A stretch of DNA of 64,000 nt from Oribacterium sp. KHPX15 (GCF_900107835.1 NZ_FNRG01000015.1:1-64000); one strand, 5' to 3'. Shown: positions 1-8,924, counted from the first letter of the stretch. Numbers and translations are program-made. The notes: a model not told the origin generated them from the sequence alone.

Positions 1-175
1 AGTCAATGTAACCTGCCATTCAGGATGACCCAAATCCAGATTACCTGAAATTGAGTCAATGTAACCTGCTATTCAGGATGACCCAAATCCTGATTACCTG
101 AAATTAAGTCATTATAACCTGCCATTTAGGATGACTCAAATGCTGGTAACCGGAATATGGATCAATGTAATGCCT
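1..175. repeat. 53-bp tandem repeat array, 3+ copies, cut by window edge
   Basis: Units begin at 1, 54 and 107, an exact 53-base period, and a degenerate partial fourth begins near 160. Units 1 and 2 are almost identical; unit 3 is more diverged. Each unit carries a GAGTCAATGTAACCTG block and a CATTCAGGATGACC block, and ATGACCCAAAT can pair with the following AAATTGAGTCA to make a hairpin. The same period and related sequence recur at 18217-18475. There are no unique spacers between units, so this is not CRISPR. The array may extend left of the window. Confidence 0.85.
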
Positions 176-211
176 TGTTCACTGCGAAAATAAGGCATCC
201 TGGCTGAACTG

Positions 212-239
212 TTACAAATAGACACTGCGGTGTTATAAT
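212..239 (+). promoter_or_regulatory. Candidate sigma-A promoter for the M20 amidohydrolase
   Basis: A TTACAA box (212-217) lies 16 bases ahead of a perfect TATAAT (234-239). The coding start follows about 38 bases later with an AAGGAG ribosome site. Confidence 0.55.
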
Positions 240-277
240 GGCTACGAAGTATGTAGCGGCAGCAAGAAGGAGAATTT

Positions 278-1444
278 ATGGATCTTATTAATGAGGCAAA
301 AGGGTTCGAATCCCATCTTATAGATCTTAGGCGCTGGTTTCACAGGCACCCAGAGGTTTCGACTCAGGAAGTCGAAACTTCAAAAAAAATCCTGGAGGAG
401 CTTTCAGATATAGGAGGTTATGAAATTAGGACCAATGTTGGGGGTCACGGGATTCTCGCGGAAATAATAGGAAAGGAAGCTGGAAAAACTGTATGTCTCA
501 GAGCAGACATGGATGCACTTTCGGTAACCGAGGACACGGGTCTTCCTTTTTCTTCCGAAAATAGCGGTGTAATGCATGCCTGCGGCCACGATCATCACAT
601 TACCATGCTTCTTGGAGCAGCGAGACTTTTGAAACTTCATCAGGAGGATTTGAAAGGAACCGTGAGGCTCATTTTCCAGCCGGCGGAAGAATTTAATCCC
701 CGAGGCGGTGCGAGAAACATGATCGCGGAAGGTGCGCTTCAGAATGCAGATGCGGTCTTCGGACTTCATGTGTGGCCAAACCTTCCCGCCGGAAAAATTG
801 GTGTAAAAGCAGGCCCACAGATGGCAGCTTCTGACAGATTCACCATAGAGTTTCTGGGAGAAACCTCCCATGGCGCCATGCCGGATCAGGGAAATGATGC
901 GCTGGTTGCAGGCTGTCAGTTTGTTAATGCTGTTCAGACTGTGGTTAGCAGAAATATGGATCCTATGCTGTCAGGAGTTATAACCATAGGAACTTTTCAG
1001 TCTGGATCCAGGTATAATGTCGTGCCGGGTTCCTGTAGGCTTGAAGGAACTGTGCGAAGTTTCGAGAAAAATATCAGAGAAACTGCCGAGAAGCGTATAA
1101 AAGAAATATTTGAAGGGATAAAGATAGCATTCTCCATAGACGGAGAACTGACCTATGAACATGGTTATAATGCTGTTATGAATGACCCTGAAATGGCAGA
1201 TTACGTTTTATGTAAGGCAGAAGAACTTTTTGGAAAAGAAGACACCATAAGACTTGATAAACCGGCCATGACTGCAGAAGATTTTGCCTTTTATCTCGAA
1301 AAAACTCCGGGAGCTTTTTACTGGTTGGGAACCACAGATGAAGGTGATAAGGTTTGGCCTCTTCACTCAGCCCATTATAAAGGAAATGAAGCTGTCCTCT
1401 GTCGGGGTGCAGTCCTCATGGCAAAGTTGGCGCTGGATTACTGA
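278..1444 (+). CDS. M20-family amidohydrolase (hippurate / N-acyl amino acid hydrolase type)
   Basis: Predicted zinc-dependent cytoplasmic hydrolase that removes an acyl group from an N-acylated amino acid or aminoacyl conjugate. Visible family motifs: HRHPE (22-26), LRADMDAL (74-81), HACGHDHH (100-107, with metal ligands Cys102 and His104), FQPAEE (133-138, the catalytic/ligand glutamates), GLHVWP (162-167), SHGAMP in the lid domain and a C-terminal HSAHY. At 388 residues it has the usual length. The ATG at 278 follows AAGGAG at good spacing. It is separated by 166 bases from the next gene and may be its own transcript. The substrate cannot be fixed from sequence; N-acetyl-diaminopimelate deacetylase and hippuricase are close relatives. 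Confidence 0.88.
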   Translation: MDLINEAKGFESHLIDLRRWFHRHPEVSTQEVETSKKILEELSDIGGYEIRTNVGGHGILAEIIGKEAGKTVCLRADMDALSVTEDTGLPFSSENSGVMHACGHDHHITMLLGAARLLKLHQEDLKGTVRLIFQPAEEFNPRGGARNMIAEGALQNADAVFGLHVWPNLPAGKIGVKAGPQMAASDRFTIEFLGETSHGAMPDQGNDALVAGCQFVNAVQTVVSRNMDPMLSGVITIGTFQSGSRYNVVPGSCRLEGTVRSFEKNIRETAEKRIKEIFEGIKIAFSIDGELTYEHGYNAVMNDPEMADYVLCKAEELFGKEDTIRLDKPAMTAEDFAFYLEKTPGAFYWLGTTDEGDKVWPLHSAHYKGNEAVLCRGAVLMAKLALDY

Positions 1445-1610
1445 TGAAATAATTGGCATAACGAGAATGCCAAAAGCCCCAATGTCAAATGGTTTTGTCA
1501 TAGCTTCTTCAAAATGAATTTTATCATCACGCAAATCAATTGTTGCTCCTTGCGTGGATGGGTTGGGATGTTTTTAAAGCTGATTTCTTTGCAGAAAGGA
1601 AAATCCTCTC

Positions 1611-2771
1611 ATGATCGAACCTGAGTTAGCAAGAAAATTTATCGAGCAGGTCACCCAATATACGGGCTACAACATTAACATCATGGATGAATCGGGAGTG
1701 ATCATAGCAAGCCGGGATCAGGAACGTGTGGGAAAGTACCACGAAGCTGCGAATCGAGTTATTCACAGTTCACAGGATGTTCTGGTGGTTCGGGAAGATT
1801 CATTATTCCCCGGAGTGCTTCCGGGCATAAATATGGCTATAGTTTGCGATGGGCGTAAAGAAGGAGTTGTGGGAGTTACCGGAGATCCGGATCAGATACA
1901 TGATGTTGCGCTCATTACCCGTATGGCCATTGAGACCATGCTTAAATTTGAAAAGCAGCAGGAGAGCATTCGCCTCAGAAGAAGCAGGAAAGAACATTTC
2001 CTGAATCTTTTAACCCAGGCGGAATATGCAGATGCAGCTGAGATCAGAAGCATCGCAAAGCAGTTGGAATATGATGAGTCACTGGTCAGAGTTCCGATTT
2101 TATGTAAATTGAATTTCGCGAAGATTGGAAAAACTGATAGGTCTGGAAACAAAGCTATGGAGCCTGATGAAGTGCTTGCCGTTCTCAGACAGGGAAAAGG
2201 ACATTGGGTCCAGGATTTCAGTTTTGTAATGGATGACAACCACCTTCTGGTATTTAAGACGGTAAAGGTCGATGGACACAGGAATCTTACTGATTACAGA
2301 GAAGAGATTTCGATATATCTTGAGTACACCATCAGACAGCTGAAAGAAGCCGGCATCGGTGCAGTTTTTTATGTAGGTTCACTTCAGACCACTTTTTCCA
2401 GGTACTATCATGCCTTTCGCCACTGCCGGTGGCTGGAATCCCATATAAATTCTTCAGAAGAAATCATATTCTTCATGGATCATGTGCAGGAGTATTTTCA
2501 TTCACTGGTTTCGAGGCAGGAGCTTCAGCAGGTTTTTTACATATATAAAAGCAGACTTAAAGAGGATCAGATAAAGCAGCTGACCGAAATGATCGGAGCT
2601 CTGGAAGAATCAAACTATAATTTGTCTGAAGCATCCAAAAAGCTCTATATCCATAAAAATACACTGATGTACAGATACAACAAAATGAAGGATTATTTGG
2701 GCATTAATCCATTGGAAAGTGCAAGGGACCGGGGATTCATGGATTTTTTGTACATGTATCTCATTGGCTAA
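1611..2771 (+). CDS. CdaR-type sugar-diacid/glycerate regulator
   Basis: Transcription factor of the CdaR family, which senses glycerate or sugar diacids and activates their catabolic genes. The N-terminal ~130 residues match the diacid-recognition domain (start MIEPELARKFIEQV, then a PAS-like IMDESGVIIASRD stretch). The C-terminal ~60 residues are a PucR-type helix-turn-helix (NLSEASKKLYIHKNT ... YRYNKMKDYLGINP). Length 386 is normal. It lies immediately upstream of glycerate kinase and a GntP-type permease on the same strand, the expected targets. An inverted repeat ahead of the kinase gene (2926-2969) is a candidate binding site. The start at 1611 has an upstream AAAGGAAA. Confidence 0.88.
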   Translation: MIEPELARKFIEQVTQYTGYNINIMDESGVIIASRDQERVGKYHEAANRVIHSSQDVLVVREDSLFPGVLPGINMAIVCDGRKEGVVGVTGDPDQIHDVALITRMAIETMLKFEKQQESIRLRRSRKEHFLNLLTQAEYADAAEIRSIAKQLEYDESLVRVPILCKLNFAKIGKTDRSGNKAMEPDEVLAVLRQGKGHWVQDFSFVMDDNHLLVFKTVKVDGHRNLTDYREEISIYLEYTIRQLKEAGIGAVFYVGSLQTTFSRYYHAFRHCRWLESHINSSEEIIFFMDHVQEYFHSLVSRQELQQVFYIYKSRLKEDQIKQLTEMIGALEESNYNLSEASKKLYIHKNTLMYRYNKMKDYLGINPLESARDRGFMDFLYMYLIG

Positions 2772-2800
2772 TGTATACAATGGGCAAACTTATACGGAAC

Positions 2801-2841
2801 GCATGTTTTGTGTAGCAGACACAAATATATGCGCTCTTTTT
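2801..2841 (+). terminator. Probable weak terminator after the CdaR-like gene
   Basis: TTTGTGT-AGCAG-ACACAAA forms the core of a hairpin flanked by GCAT/ATGC, followed by a short T-rich stretch (CTCTTTTTAT). Confidence 0.4.
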
Positions 2842-2925
2842 ATGCTCGGAAGTTCTATCCAAATCAGAAATTTTAAATAAAATATAGATATAGTTAATAA
2901 ATGAGTGACTCAGAACAATAGAAAC

Positions 2926-2969
2926 TAACGATTTTATGCAATGAACTTAACAAACTGCATAAATCGTTA
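2926..2969. promoter_or_regulatory. Inverted repeat, candidate regulator operator ahead of glycerate kinase
   Basis: The left arm TAACGATTTTATGCA (2926-2940) and right arm TGCATAAATCGTTA (2956-2969) are complementary apart from one extra T, with a 15-base centre. It ends 30 bases before the glycerate kinase start and no T-run follows, so an operator is more likely than a terminator. The adjacent CdaR-like gene is the obvious candidate binder; this is inference. Confidence 0.5.
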
Positions 2970-2999
2970 TGGTATGTCGTAACAAAAAAGGAGCAGACT

Positions 3000-4130
3000 A
3001 TGAAACTGGTATTTGCATCGGATTCTTTCAAAGGCACATTGTCCAGCGAACAAACCATTGAATTACTTACAAAAGCAGCGCATGAGGTATTTGGTCCCTG
3101 TGAGACTATGGGTATCCCTGTTGCGGATGGCGGAGAGGGAACAACAGATGCCGTTATTCTGGCCAGAAAAGGCAAAAAGGTCTATAAGGAAGTACACGGT
3201 CCTCTGATGGAAGATGTCACAGCTTATTATGGACAGCTTAGTGATTCCGAGGTAATTCTTGAGATGGCACAGGCCTCAGGACTTCCCCTGGTTCCGGAGG
3301 ATAAGAGGAATCCTCTTAACACCACAACCTATGGAACCGGAGAGCTTGTTAAGGCGGCGCTGGATGAAGGATTCGAGGATATATCCATTGCCATCGGCGG
3401 ATCGGCAACCAATGACGGAGGCATGGGCTTTGCGAGTGCCCTGGGAGTAAAGTTTTTGGACATTAACGGAAACGTACTTGAAGGCAAGGGCAGCGAGCTT
3501 GAGAAGGTCGCTCATATAGATATGAGTGGTTTGGATGAGAGAGCAAAGAAGGCGCGTTTCACGGTTATGTGTGATGTTACAAATCCTCTTTGCGGAAAAG
3601 ACGGAGCCACATTTACATTTGGAAAACAGAAGGGTGGAACCCACGAAATTCTGGAACGCCTCGAGAAAGGCATGTGTAATTATCGGGATGTGATCATAAA
3701 GGAGTTTGGAATTAATCCCGATGATATACAAGGAGCGGGAGCAGCAGGCGGACTTGGTACGGCGCTTAAAATATTTTTAAATGCAGAGATGAAGTCGGGT
3801 ATCGAGACAGTGCTTGATCTCATCGGATTTGATAAACTTATAGAAGGTGCGGACCTGATAGTTACCGGAGAAGGCAGAACAGACTGGCAGAGCTGCTTCG
3901 GAAAGGTAATGCAGGGAGTCGGAGACAGAGCAAAGAGCCATGAGATTCCGGTTGCAGCCCTTTGCGGCGGTCTCGGAAAAGGCTATGAAGGAATATTCGA
4001 GCATGGAATCAATTCCATCATGACTACGGTGGATGGGCCAATGCCTCTGTCGGAAGCTCTGGATAGGGCAGAAGAGCTTTACTATAAGGGAGCTGTTCGA
4101 ATGTTCCGGATGATCAACATATCTCTATAA
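3000..4130 (+). CDS. Glycerate kinase (GarK/GlxK family)
   Basis: Phosphorylates D-glycerate with ATP, probably to 2-phosphoglycerate as in GarK, feeding lower glycolysis. The N-terminus MKLVFASDSFKGTLSS is diagnostic of the family. Further conserved stretches are VADGGEGTTDA, TYGTGELVKAAL, IGGSATNDGGMGFASALG and DLIVTGEGRTDWQS. At 376 residues it has the usual length. AAAAAGGAGC precedes the ATG at 3000. It sits between the CdaR-like regulator and a GntP-family permease, which supports a glycerate/sugar-acid utilisation unit. Confidence 0.93.
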   Translation: MKLVFASDSFKGTLSSEQTIELLTKAAHEVFGPCETMGIPVADGGEGTTDAVILARKGKKVYKEVHGPLMEDVTAYYGQLSDSEVILEMAQASGLPLVPEDKRNPLNTTTYGTGELVKAALDEGFEDISIAIGGSATNDGGMGFASALGVKFLDINGNVLEGKGSELEKVAHIDMSGLDERAKKARFTVMCDVTNPLCGKDGATFTFGKQKGGTHEILERLEKGMCNYRDVIIKEFGINPDDIQGAGAAGGLGTALKIFLNAEMKSGIETVLDLIGFDKLIEGADLIVTGEGRTDWQSCFGKVMQGVGDRAKSHEIPVAALCGGLGKGYEGIFEHGINSIMTTVDGPMPLSEALDRAEELYYKGAVRMFRMINISL

Positions 4131-4194
4131 AGAATGATTCTTTTTGATTTTTTAGAAATCAAGGTGGTATGGCGACCACGATAATGGTCGATTG

Positions 4195-4248
4195 GATTGA
4201 CATCTGTGTGTCAGATGTTAAGGCTCAAAAACTGTGTTAATAGATGAG
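4195..4248 (+). promoter_or_regulatory. Conserved 5' element, copy A (upstream of the GntP-type gene)
   Basis: Contains the hairpin ACATCTG-TGTGT-CAGATGT followed by AAGGCTCAAAAACTGTG and TTAATAGATGAG. It aligns with the elements at 22958-23070, 27932-27990, 48206-48264 and 50046-50109. The coding start follows 27 bases later. Confidence 0.6.
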
Positions 4249-4274
4249 TAGATAGATAACGAAAGGAAGTAACC

Positions 4275-5537
4275 ATGGAAGCACAATTTACAACTTTAGG
4301 AGCAATTATCGGACTGGCTGTTGCGATAATATTTATCATCAAAAAGGTCCAGCCGGCATATAGTCTTATTCTCGGAGCATTGATCGGAGGTCTGATCGGC
4401 GGAGGTGGTCTTTCCATAACAGTAAGCACCATGGTCAGCGGAGCAGGCTCAATGATGTCATCGGTTCTCAGAATTCTCACCAGCGGAATCCTGGCAGGAA
4501 CATTGATCAAAACAGGAGCTGCAGAGAAAATCGCAGAAACCATTGTTGAGAAGCTTGGTGAAAAGAGAGCTGTGGCGGCAATTGCCATAGCCACCATGAT
4601 TATCTGTGCGGTTGGTGTATTTATAGATATTTCCGTAATTACGGTTGCTCCCATAGCTTTGGCAATAGGAAAGAGAGCAGGTCTTTCAAAAAGCGGCATC
4701 CTTATCGCTATGATTGGTGGAGGAAAGGCCGGAAACATTATTTCCCCGAACCCCAATACAATTTCAGTATCAGAGGCATTTTCACAGGATCTTACAGCAG
4801 TAATGATGAGAAATGCAGTTCCTGCAGTATTTGCTCTTATAGTGTCCATCATTCTGGCTTCCATGCTTGTTAAAAAGAGCGGAGGAGAGATCACAGCCGA
4901 TGACATGGAAGCTACAGGCGAAAAGAACCTTCCTGCATTTTTACCTGCAGTACTCGGTCCGGTTGTGGTTATAGTGATGCTTGCATTACGTCCTATCGCA
5001 GGAATAGCTATTGATCCTTTGATCGCACTTCCGGTGGGAGGTTTTGTGTGTATGCTTGCAACCGGTAAAGTCAAAAACTGTATCGAGTATATGGAATTTG
5101 GTCTCAGCAAGGTGATCGGTGTATCAATCCTTCTTATAGGTACCGGTACAATCGCAGGTATCATAAAGGCTTCTGCATTACAGTATGATGTGACAAACCT
5201 CCTTGAGGCAATGAATATGCCGGCTTTCGTTCTGGCTCCGCTTTCAGGAATACTTATGGCAGCAGCTACAGCATCAACCACAGCTGGAGCAACCGTTGCT
5301 TCACAAACCTTTGCTCCTACACTCCTTGCTAACGGTGTTTCAGCATTGGCCGCAGCAGCAATGATCCATGCCGGAGCAACAGTGCTGGATTCCCTGCCAC
5401 ACGGTTCCTTCTTCCACGCAACAGGCGGTGCAGTAAACCTTACCATCAGTGAGCGCATGAAACTGATTCCTTACGAAGCCATCATCGGTCTTACAAGTAC
5501 TGTGGTTTCGGTTGTAATGTATATAATGATTCATTAA
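4275..5537 (+). CDS. GntP-family permease (gluconate/glycerate:H+ symporter type)
   Basis: Integral membrane symporter of the GntP family, 420 residues, about 12 hydrophobic segments alternating with short loops. Glycine-rich GALIGGLIGGGG near residues 35-44, a FIDISVITVAPIA helix and GGGKAGNIISPNPNT (about 149-163) fit the family. It follows glycerate kinase and a CdaR-like regulator, so its substrate is probably D-glycerate, gluconate or a related acid. GAAAGGAAG precedes the ATG. A copy of the conserved 5' element lies directly upstream. The long reading frame on the opposite strand is an artefact of the codon use. Confidence 0.85.
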   Translation: MEAQFTTLGAIIGLAVAIIFIIKKVQPAYSLILGALIGGLIGGGGLSITVSTMVSGAGSMMSSVLRILTSGILAGTLIKTGAAEKIAETIVEKLGEKRAVAAIAIATMIICAVGVFIDISVITVAPIALAIGKRAGLSKSGILIAMIGGGKAGNIISPNPNTISVSEAFSQDLTAVMMRNAVPAVFALIVSIILASMLVKKSGGEITADDMEATGEKNLPAFLPAVLGPVVVIVMLALRPIAGIAIDPLIALPVGGFVCMLATGKVKNCIEYMEFGLSKVIGVSILLIGTGTIAGIIKASALQYDVTNLLEAMNMPAFVLAPLSGILMAAATASTTAGATVASQTFAPTLLANGVSALAAAAMIHAGATVLDSLPHGSFFHATGGAVNLTISERMKLIPYEAIIGLTSTVVSVVMYIMIH

Positions 5538-5543
5538 CTTAAA

Positions 5544-5572
5544 ACCGCCGGAGATTGATATAGTCTCCGGAG
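5544..5572. terminator. Hairpin between convergent gntP-type gene and asnB
   Basis: CCGGAGA (5547-5553) pairs with TCTCCGG (5563-5569) and is extended by CC/GG. It sits between convergent genes. There is no strong T-run on either side, so terminator strength is uncertain. Confidence 0.45.
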
Positions 5573-5621
5573 GTTCCTTAAATATATGCATCAGACAGGT
5601 ATTTCATATTTTCGAATCTTT

Positions 5622-7208
5622 TTATTTTCCGGAGTCACCGTAGTTACTGAGAACGCGGGCTGAAGGGTCGTTAACATTACAACCCGGCCAGGTCTTGTTT
5701 GGCATCCAGAAATCAACTACCATTCCGGACTGACCGGGATAGTATTTCTCAAAGATGTCTCTGTAAAGGAGAGATTCCTTGGTGAAAGGTGTTGCATGAG
5801 TGTACTTTTCGCATCTTTCTTCAAATTCTTCATCAGTGTAGCTGGCCTCTGCGAATTCTGCCAGGTCGTCCTTAAGGCTGTGACCTACCGCATCGGAAAA
5901 AGCAGCCTTTTCACGCATGAGGATGTCTTCGGGAAGGATATGATCCTCTTCGAAGGCGTGGCGAAGGAGATATTTACCCTTGTTATAAGTGTTAAGCTTT
6001 CTTTCGGGGTCGATATGCATTACATAGTCTGTAAATGCCAGATCGCCGAAAGGTACGCGTGCCTCAAGGGAGTTTACGCTGATGCAGCGGTCCGCACGGA
6101 GAACGTCGTACATATGGAGCTCACGGACACGCTTTTCAGCTTCCTTTTGGAATTCCTCTGCAGACGGTGCAAAATCTGTGTACTTGTATCCGAAGAGCTC
6201 ATCGGAAATCTCACCGGTGAGAAGTACGCGGATATCTGACTGCTCATGGATGGCTTTACATAAGAGATACATACCTATGGAAGCTCTTACGGTTGTAATA
6301 TCGTAGGTTCCCAGAGCTTCAATGACCGGCTCGATGGCATTTATAACATCATTACGGTTAATTATAACTTCGTGGTGGTTTGATCCGATGTAATCCGCAA
6401 CCTCTCTTGCATACTTAAGATCAATGGCGTCAATGTCCATGCCGATGGCATAGGTTTCAATGGGCTTGTTCAGAAGCTTTGCGGAAATAGCGCAAACGAG
6501 AGAAGAGTCGAGACCTCCGGAAAGCAGGAAACCGACAGGAGCATCCGCATCGAGACGCTTCTCTACACCCTTTATAAGAAGGTCATGAATGTTTTTTGAG
6601 ATGGCATCAAGATCATCCTGCTTATTATATTTATTTACTTTGGAAACATCATAGTAGCAAATGAATTCGCCGTCCTTGTAGTAGTGTCCCGGCGGGAATG
6701 GCTTAACTTCATGGCAAAGCCCCACAAGGTTTTTGGGCTCGGAAGCGAAGGAGAGAACACCGTCTGTGGTTTCTCCATAGTAAAGGGGACGGATTCCGAA
6801 AGGATCCCTTCCTGCGATGTAGGATTCTGTTTCTGCATCATAGATAACCATGGCAAATTCAGCATCCAGCATTCTGAACATATCTGTTCCAAACTCTTTA
6901 TAGAGGGGCAGAAGGATTTCGCAGTCGGAATCTGACTTAAAGGTGTAACCCTTCTTTATAAGCATTTCCTTTAATTTGCGGAAACCGTAGATTTCTCCGT
7001 TACATACGATATATGAGCCGTCAAGTTCAAAAGGCTGCATGCCGGCATCATTGAGTCCCATGATAGAAAGTCGATTGAAGCCAAGGAAACCATTACCTGT
7101 GTCGATGATCCTTGAGGCATCCGGACCTCTGGAGGTTGTTTTAAGAAGCGCAGTTTTAACAACTTCATACTGTGCGCGCTTATCACAGAAACCAATGATA
7201 CTACACAT
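5622..7208 (-). CDS. asnB: Asparagine synthase (glutamine-hydrolysing)
   Basis: Makes asparagine from aspartate, ATP and glutamine. The protein begins MCSIIGF, with Cys2 as the N-terminal glutaminase nucleophile after Met removal. RGPDAS, FNRLSIMGL and CNGEIYGF belong to the class II glutaminase domain (about 1-190). SGGLDSSL (about 230) is the PP-loop of the synthetase domain, followed by TGEISDELFGY and SLEARVPFGD. Length 528 is typical for AsnB. It is divergent from dapL. Its leader carries its own promoter, a terminator and a hexaloop hairpin, indicating antitermination control. Confidence 0.93.
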   Translation of the reverse strand: MCSIIGFCDKRAQYEVVKTALLKTTSRGPDASRIIDTGNGFLGFNRLSIMGLNDAGMQPFELDGSYIVCNGEIYGFRKLKEMLIKKGYTFKSDSDCEILLPLYKEFGTDMFRMLDAEFAMVIYDAETESYIAGRDPFGIRPLYYGETTDGVLSFASEPKNLVGLCHEVKPFPPGHYYKDGEFICYYDVSKVNKYNKQDDLDAISKNIHDLLIKGVEKRLDADAPVGFLLSGGLDSSLVCAISAKLLNKPIETYAIGMDIDAIDLKYAREVADYIGSNHHEVIINRNDVINAIEPVIEALGTYDITTVRASIGMYLLCKAIHEQSDIRVLLTGEISDELFGYKYTDFAPSAEEFQKEAEKRVRELHMYDVLRADRCISVNSLEARVPFGDLAFTDYVMHIDPERKLNTYNKGKYLLRHAFEEDHILPEDILMREKAAFSDAVGHSLKDDLAEFAEASYTDEEFEERCEKYTHATPFTKESLLYRDIFEKYYPGQSGMVVDFWMPNKTWPGCNVNDPSARVLSNYGDSGK

Positions 7209-7307
7209 AATCTGATACTCCCTAATAAGATAGTTATAGGATTTTGGTTTAATGTTTACGGACCTTTACAATGTTCTGACCGGGCTTAATTCATCAAACC
7301 TGAAAAC

Positions 7308-7358
7308 AAAAAAGACGGCAAAGATCCCGGTGGTTAAACCGACATCGTTGCCGTCTTT
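7308..7358 (-). terminator. asnB leader attenuator with ANTAR-type hexaloop
   Basis: Read on the minus strand, AAAGACGGCAA (7359-7348 region) pairs with TTGCCGTCTTT (7321-7311) and is followed by a run of T, an intrinsic terminator starting almost at the predicted transcription start. Its 5' arm can alternatively fold as CGGC-AACGAT-GTCG (7353-7340), a 4-bp stem with a six-base loop having A at position 1 and G at position 4. That is the loop rule for ANTAR recognition. The two folds exclude each other. Confidence 0.7.
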
Positions 7359-7368
7359 ATGGTTAGTG

Positions 7369-7397
7369 ATTATTGCGCAGTAAAAAACAAATGTCAA
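7369..7397 (-). promoter_or_regulatory. asnB promoter
   Basis: On the minus strand a perfect TTGACA (7397-7392) is followed after 17 bases by AATAAT (7374-7369). Transcription would start near 7362, just ahead of the attenuator hairpin. Confidence 0.7.
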
Positions 7398-7435
7398 GGA
7401 ATAGCTTGTATAAATTTTTGCAATCCGAAATAACC

Positions 7436-7463
7436 TTGACAAGTATTTTGTGGTTCGTATAAT
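7436..7463 (+). promoter_or_regulatory. dapL promoter
   Basis: Perfect TTGACA (7436-7441), a 16-base spacer and perfect TATAAT (7458-7463). The predicted start near 7470 falls at the base of the leader hairpin. It is divergent from the asnB promoter 40 bases away. Confidence 0.8.
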
Positions 7464-7469
7464 GATGAC

Positions 7470-7522
7470 AAAGGACAACGGCGTCCCGGTTATGATACCA
7501 GGGGTGTGTTGTCCTTTTCTTT
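7470..7522 (+). terminator. dapL leader attenuator with ANTAR-type hexaloop
   Basis: AAAGGACAAC (7470-7479) pairs with GTTGTCCTTT (7508-7517) and is followed by TTTTCTTT, giving a terminator 67 bases before the coding start. Its 5' arm can instead form GGAC-AACGGC-GTCC (7473-7486), a hexaloop with A1 and G4. An inner CCCGGT-TATGAT-ACC hairpin follows directly. The design matches the leaders of asnB, glnN and pyrG. Confidence 0.7.
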
Positions 7523-7588
7523 ATGTTTGAGTCAGCAGAGCTATGCGTAAGACTCGTAAAGAATGAATAATATACAGGAGCATTTAAA

Positions 7589-8791
7589 ATGTCTGCAAGT
7601 ATAAATGAGAATTTTTTGAAGCTTAATGAGAGCTATCTTTTTTCTGAGATTGCAAGGCGCATCCGTACCTGGCAGGAATCAAATCCTGATATCTCAGATA
7701 AGCTTATCCGCATGGGAATCGGAGATGTGACGAGACCTCTTCCAAAAACCGTTGTTAATGCCATGATTAAGGCAGCCGGAGAGATGGGCAAGCCTGAAAC
7801 CTTCAGAGGCTACGGGCCTGAGCAGGGATATGATTTCCTTAAGGAAGCTATCAGAAATTACTATACAAAATTTGGAGTGGAACTTAATCCTGACGAAATA
7901 TTCATTTCCGACGGTGCAAAGTCAGACCTTGGCAACATACTGGATCTTTTCGATAAAGACAATACTGTCCTTGTTACAGATCCTGTTTATCCGGTATATG
8001 TAGACACCAACATGATGGACGGAAGAAAGATAATCCTTGCAATGTCATCAGAGGACAATGGCTTCCTCCCGCTTCCGGCACCTGAATACAAAGCAGACAT
8101 CATTTACCTCTGCAGCCCCAACAATCCTACCGGGGCGGTTTATAACAGAGAGGGCTTGCAGAAATGGGTTGATTTCGCAAGAGAGAATGATTCCATAATC
8201 CTGTTTGATGCAGCCTATGAGTGCTTTATAACCGGTGACTATCCTCACAGCATTTATGAGATTCCGGGAGCAAGAGAAGTAGCCATAGAGTTTTGCAGCC
8301 TTTCAAAGAAGGCAGGCTTTACCGGAACAAGATGCGGTTACACAGTGGTTCCCGATACCCTCACAAGAGGTGAAGGAAATCTCAATAAAATGTGGCTCCG
8401 CAGACAGACCACAAAATTTAATGGCGTAAGCTACATCACCCAGAGAGGCGCAGAGGCCGTATTCTCTCAGGAGGGTGAAAAAGAAATAGAAGAAAACATT
8501 CAGTATTATCGTGATAATGCGAAAATCATAACAGATACCATGGATAAGCTTGGTATTTACTACACCGGCGGAAAGAATTCCCCTTACATATGGTTAAAGT
8601 GTCCGGGAGATTTGGACAGCTGGGACTTCTTCGACAAGCTCCTTAAAGAAGCTTACGTAGTCGGAACCCCCGGGGCCGGCTTCGGAAAATCCGGAACAAA
8701 TTTTTTCAGACTCACCGCATTTTCGACACACGATAACACCAGGGAAGCTATGAGGCGCTTCGAAGAATTTGTTGGTCAATTGGTAAAGTAA
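7589..8791 (+). CDS. dapL: LL-diaminopimelate aminotransferase
   Basis: Fold-type I PLP aminotransferase that converts tetrahydrodipicolinate directly to LL-diaminopimelate using glutamate, for lysine and cell wall synthesis. Family features: start [65 protein letters not shown], and the Schiff-base region [15 protein letters not shown] with Lys240. At 400 residues it has the usual DapL length. ACAGGAGCA precedes the ATG. It is head-to-head with asnB and followed by glnA. Control by the leader attenuator links it to nitrogen status. Confidence 0.92.
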   Translation: MSASINENFLKLNESYLFSEIARRIRTWQESNPDISDKLIRMGIGDVTRPLPKTVVNAMIKAAGEMGKPETFRGYGPEQGYDFLKEAIRNYYTKFGVELNPDEIFISDGAKSDLGNILDLFDKDNTVLVTDPVYPVYVDTNMMDGRKIILAMSSEDNGFLPLPAPEYKADIIYLCSPNNPTGAVYNREGLQKWVDFARENDSIILFDAAYECFITGDYPHSIYEIPGAREVAIEFCSLSKKAGFTGTRCGYTVVPDTLTRGEGNLNKMWLRRQTTKFNGVSYITQRGAEAVFSQEGEKEIEENIQYYRDNAKIITDTMDKLGIYYTGGKNSPYIWLKCPGDLDSWDFFDKLLKEAYVVGTPGAGFGKSGTNFFRLTAFSTHDNTREAMRRFEEFVGQLVK

Positions 8792-8801
8792 TGTAGAAAA
8801 C

Positions 8802-8835
8802 GGAAAGATGTGCCTACGCGCATCCGATGTTTTCC
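8802..8835 (+). other. Hairpin in the dapL-glnA gap
   Basis: GATGTGC-CTAC-GCGCATC (8807-8824) is a 7-bp stem with one G-T pair, enclosed by GGAAA/TTTCC. No T-run follows, and the six-base loop seen in the attenuators is absent. It may end or process the dapL transcript. Confidence 0.3.
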
Positions 8836-8924
8836 GGACGGGATTATTTTAGAAAAGCGAGTTTACTACAATGAATTTCAGTAATACAATATTCAGTACC
8901 TATGATGATTTTGAGGTGGAAAAA

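Noticed and set aside
1445-1517. Minus-strand peptide beginning MTKPFDIGAFGILVMP as a gene remnant
   Set aside because: The frame runs antisense into the M20 gene and has no homologue that I recognise; chance is the simpler explanation.
4211-5458. 415-codon open frame on the minus strand
   Set aside because: It mirrors the GntP-family permease gene. The product is Ile/Ala/Pro-rich low complexity with no motif, and it has no ribosome site.
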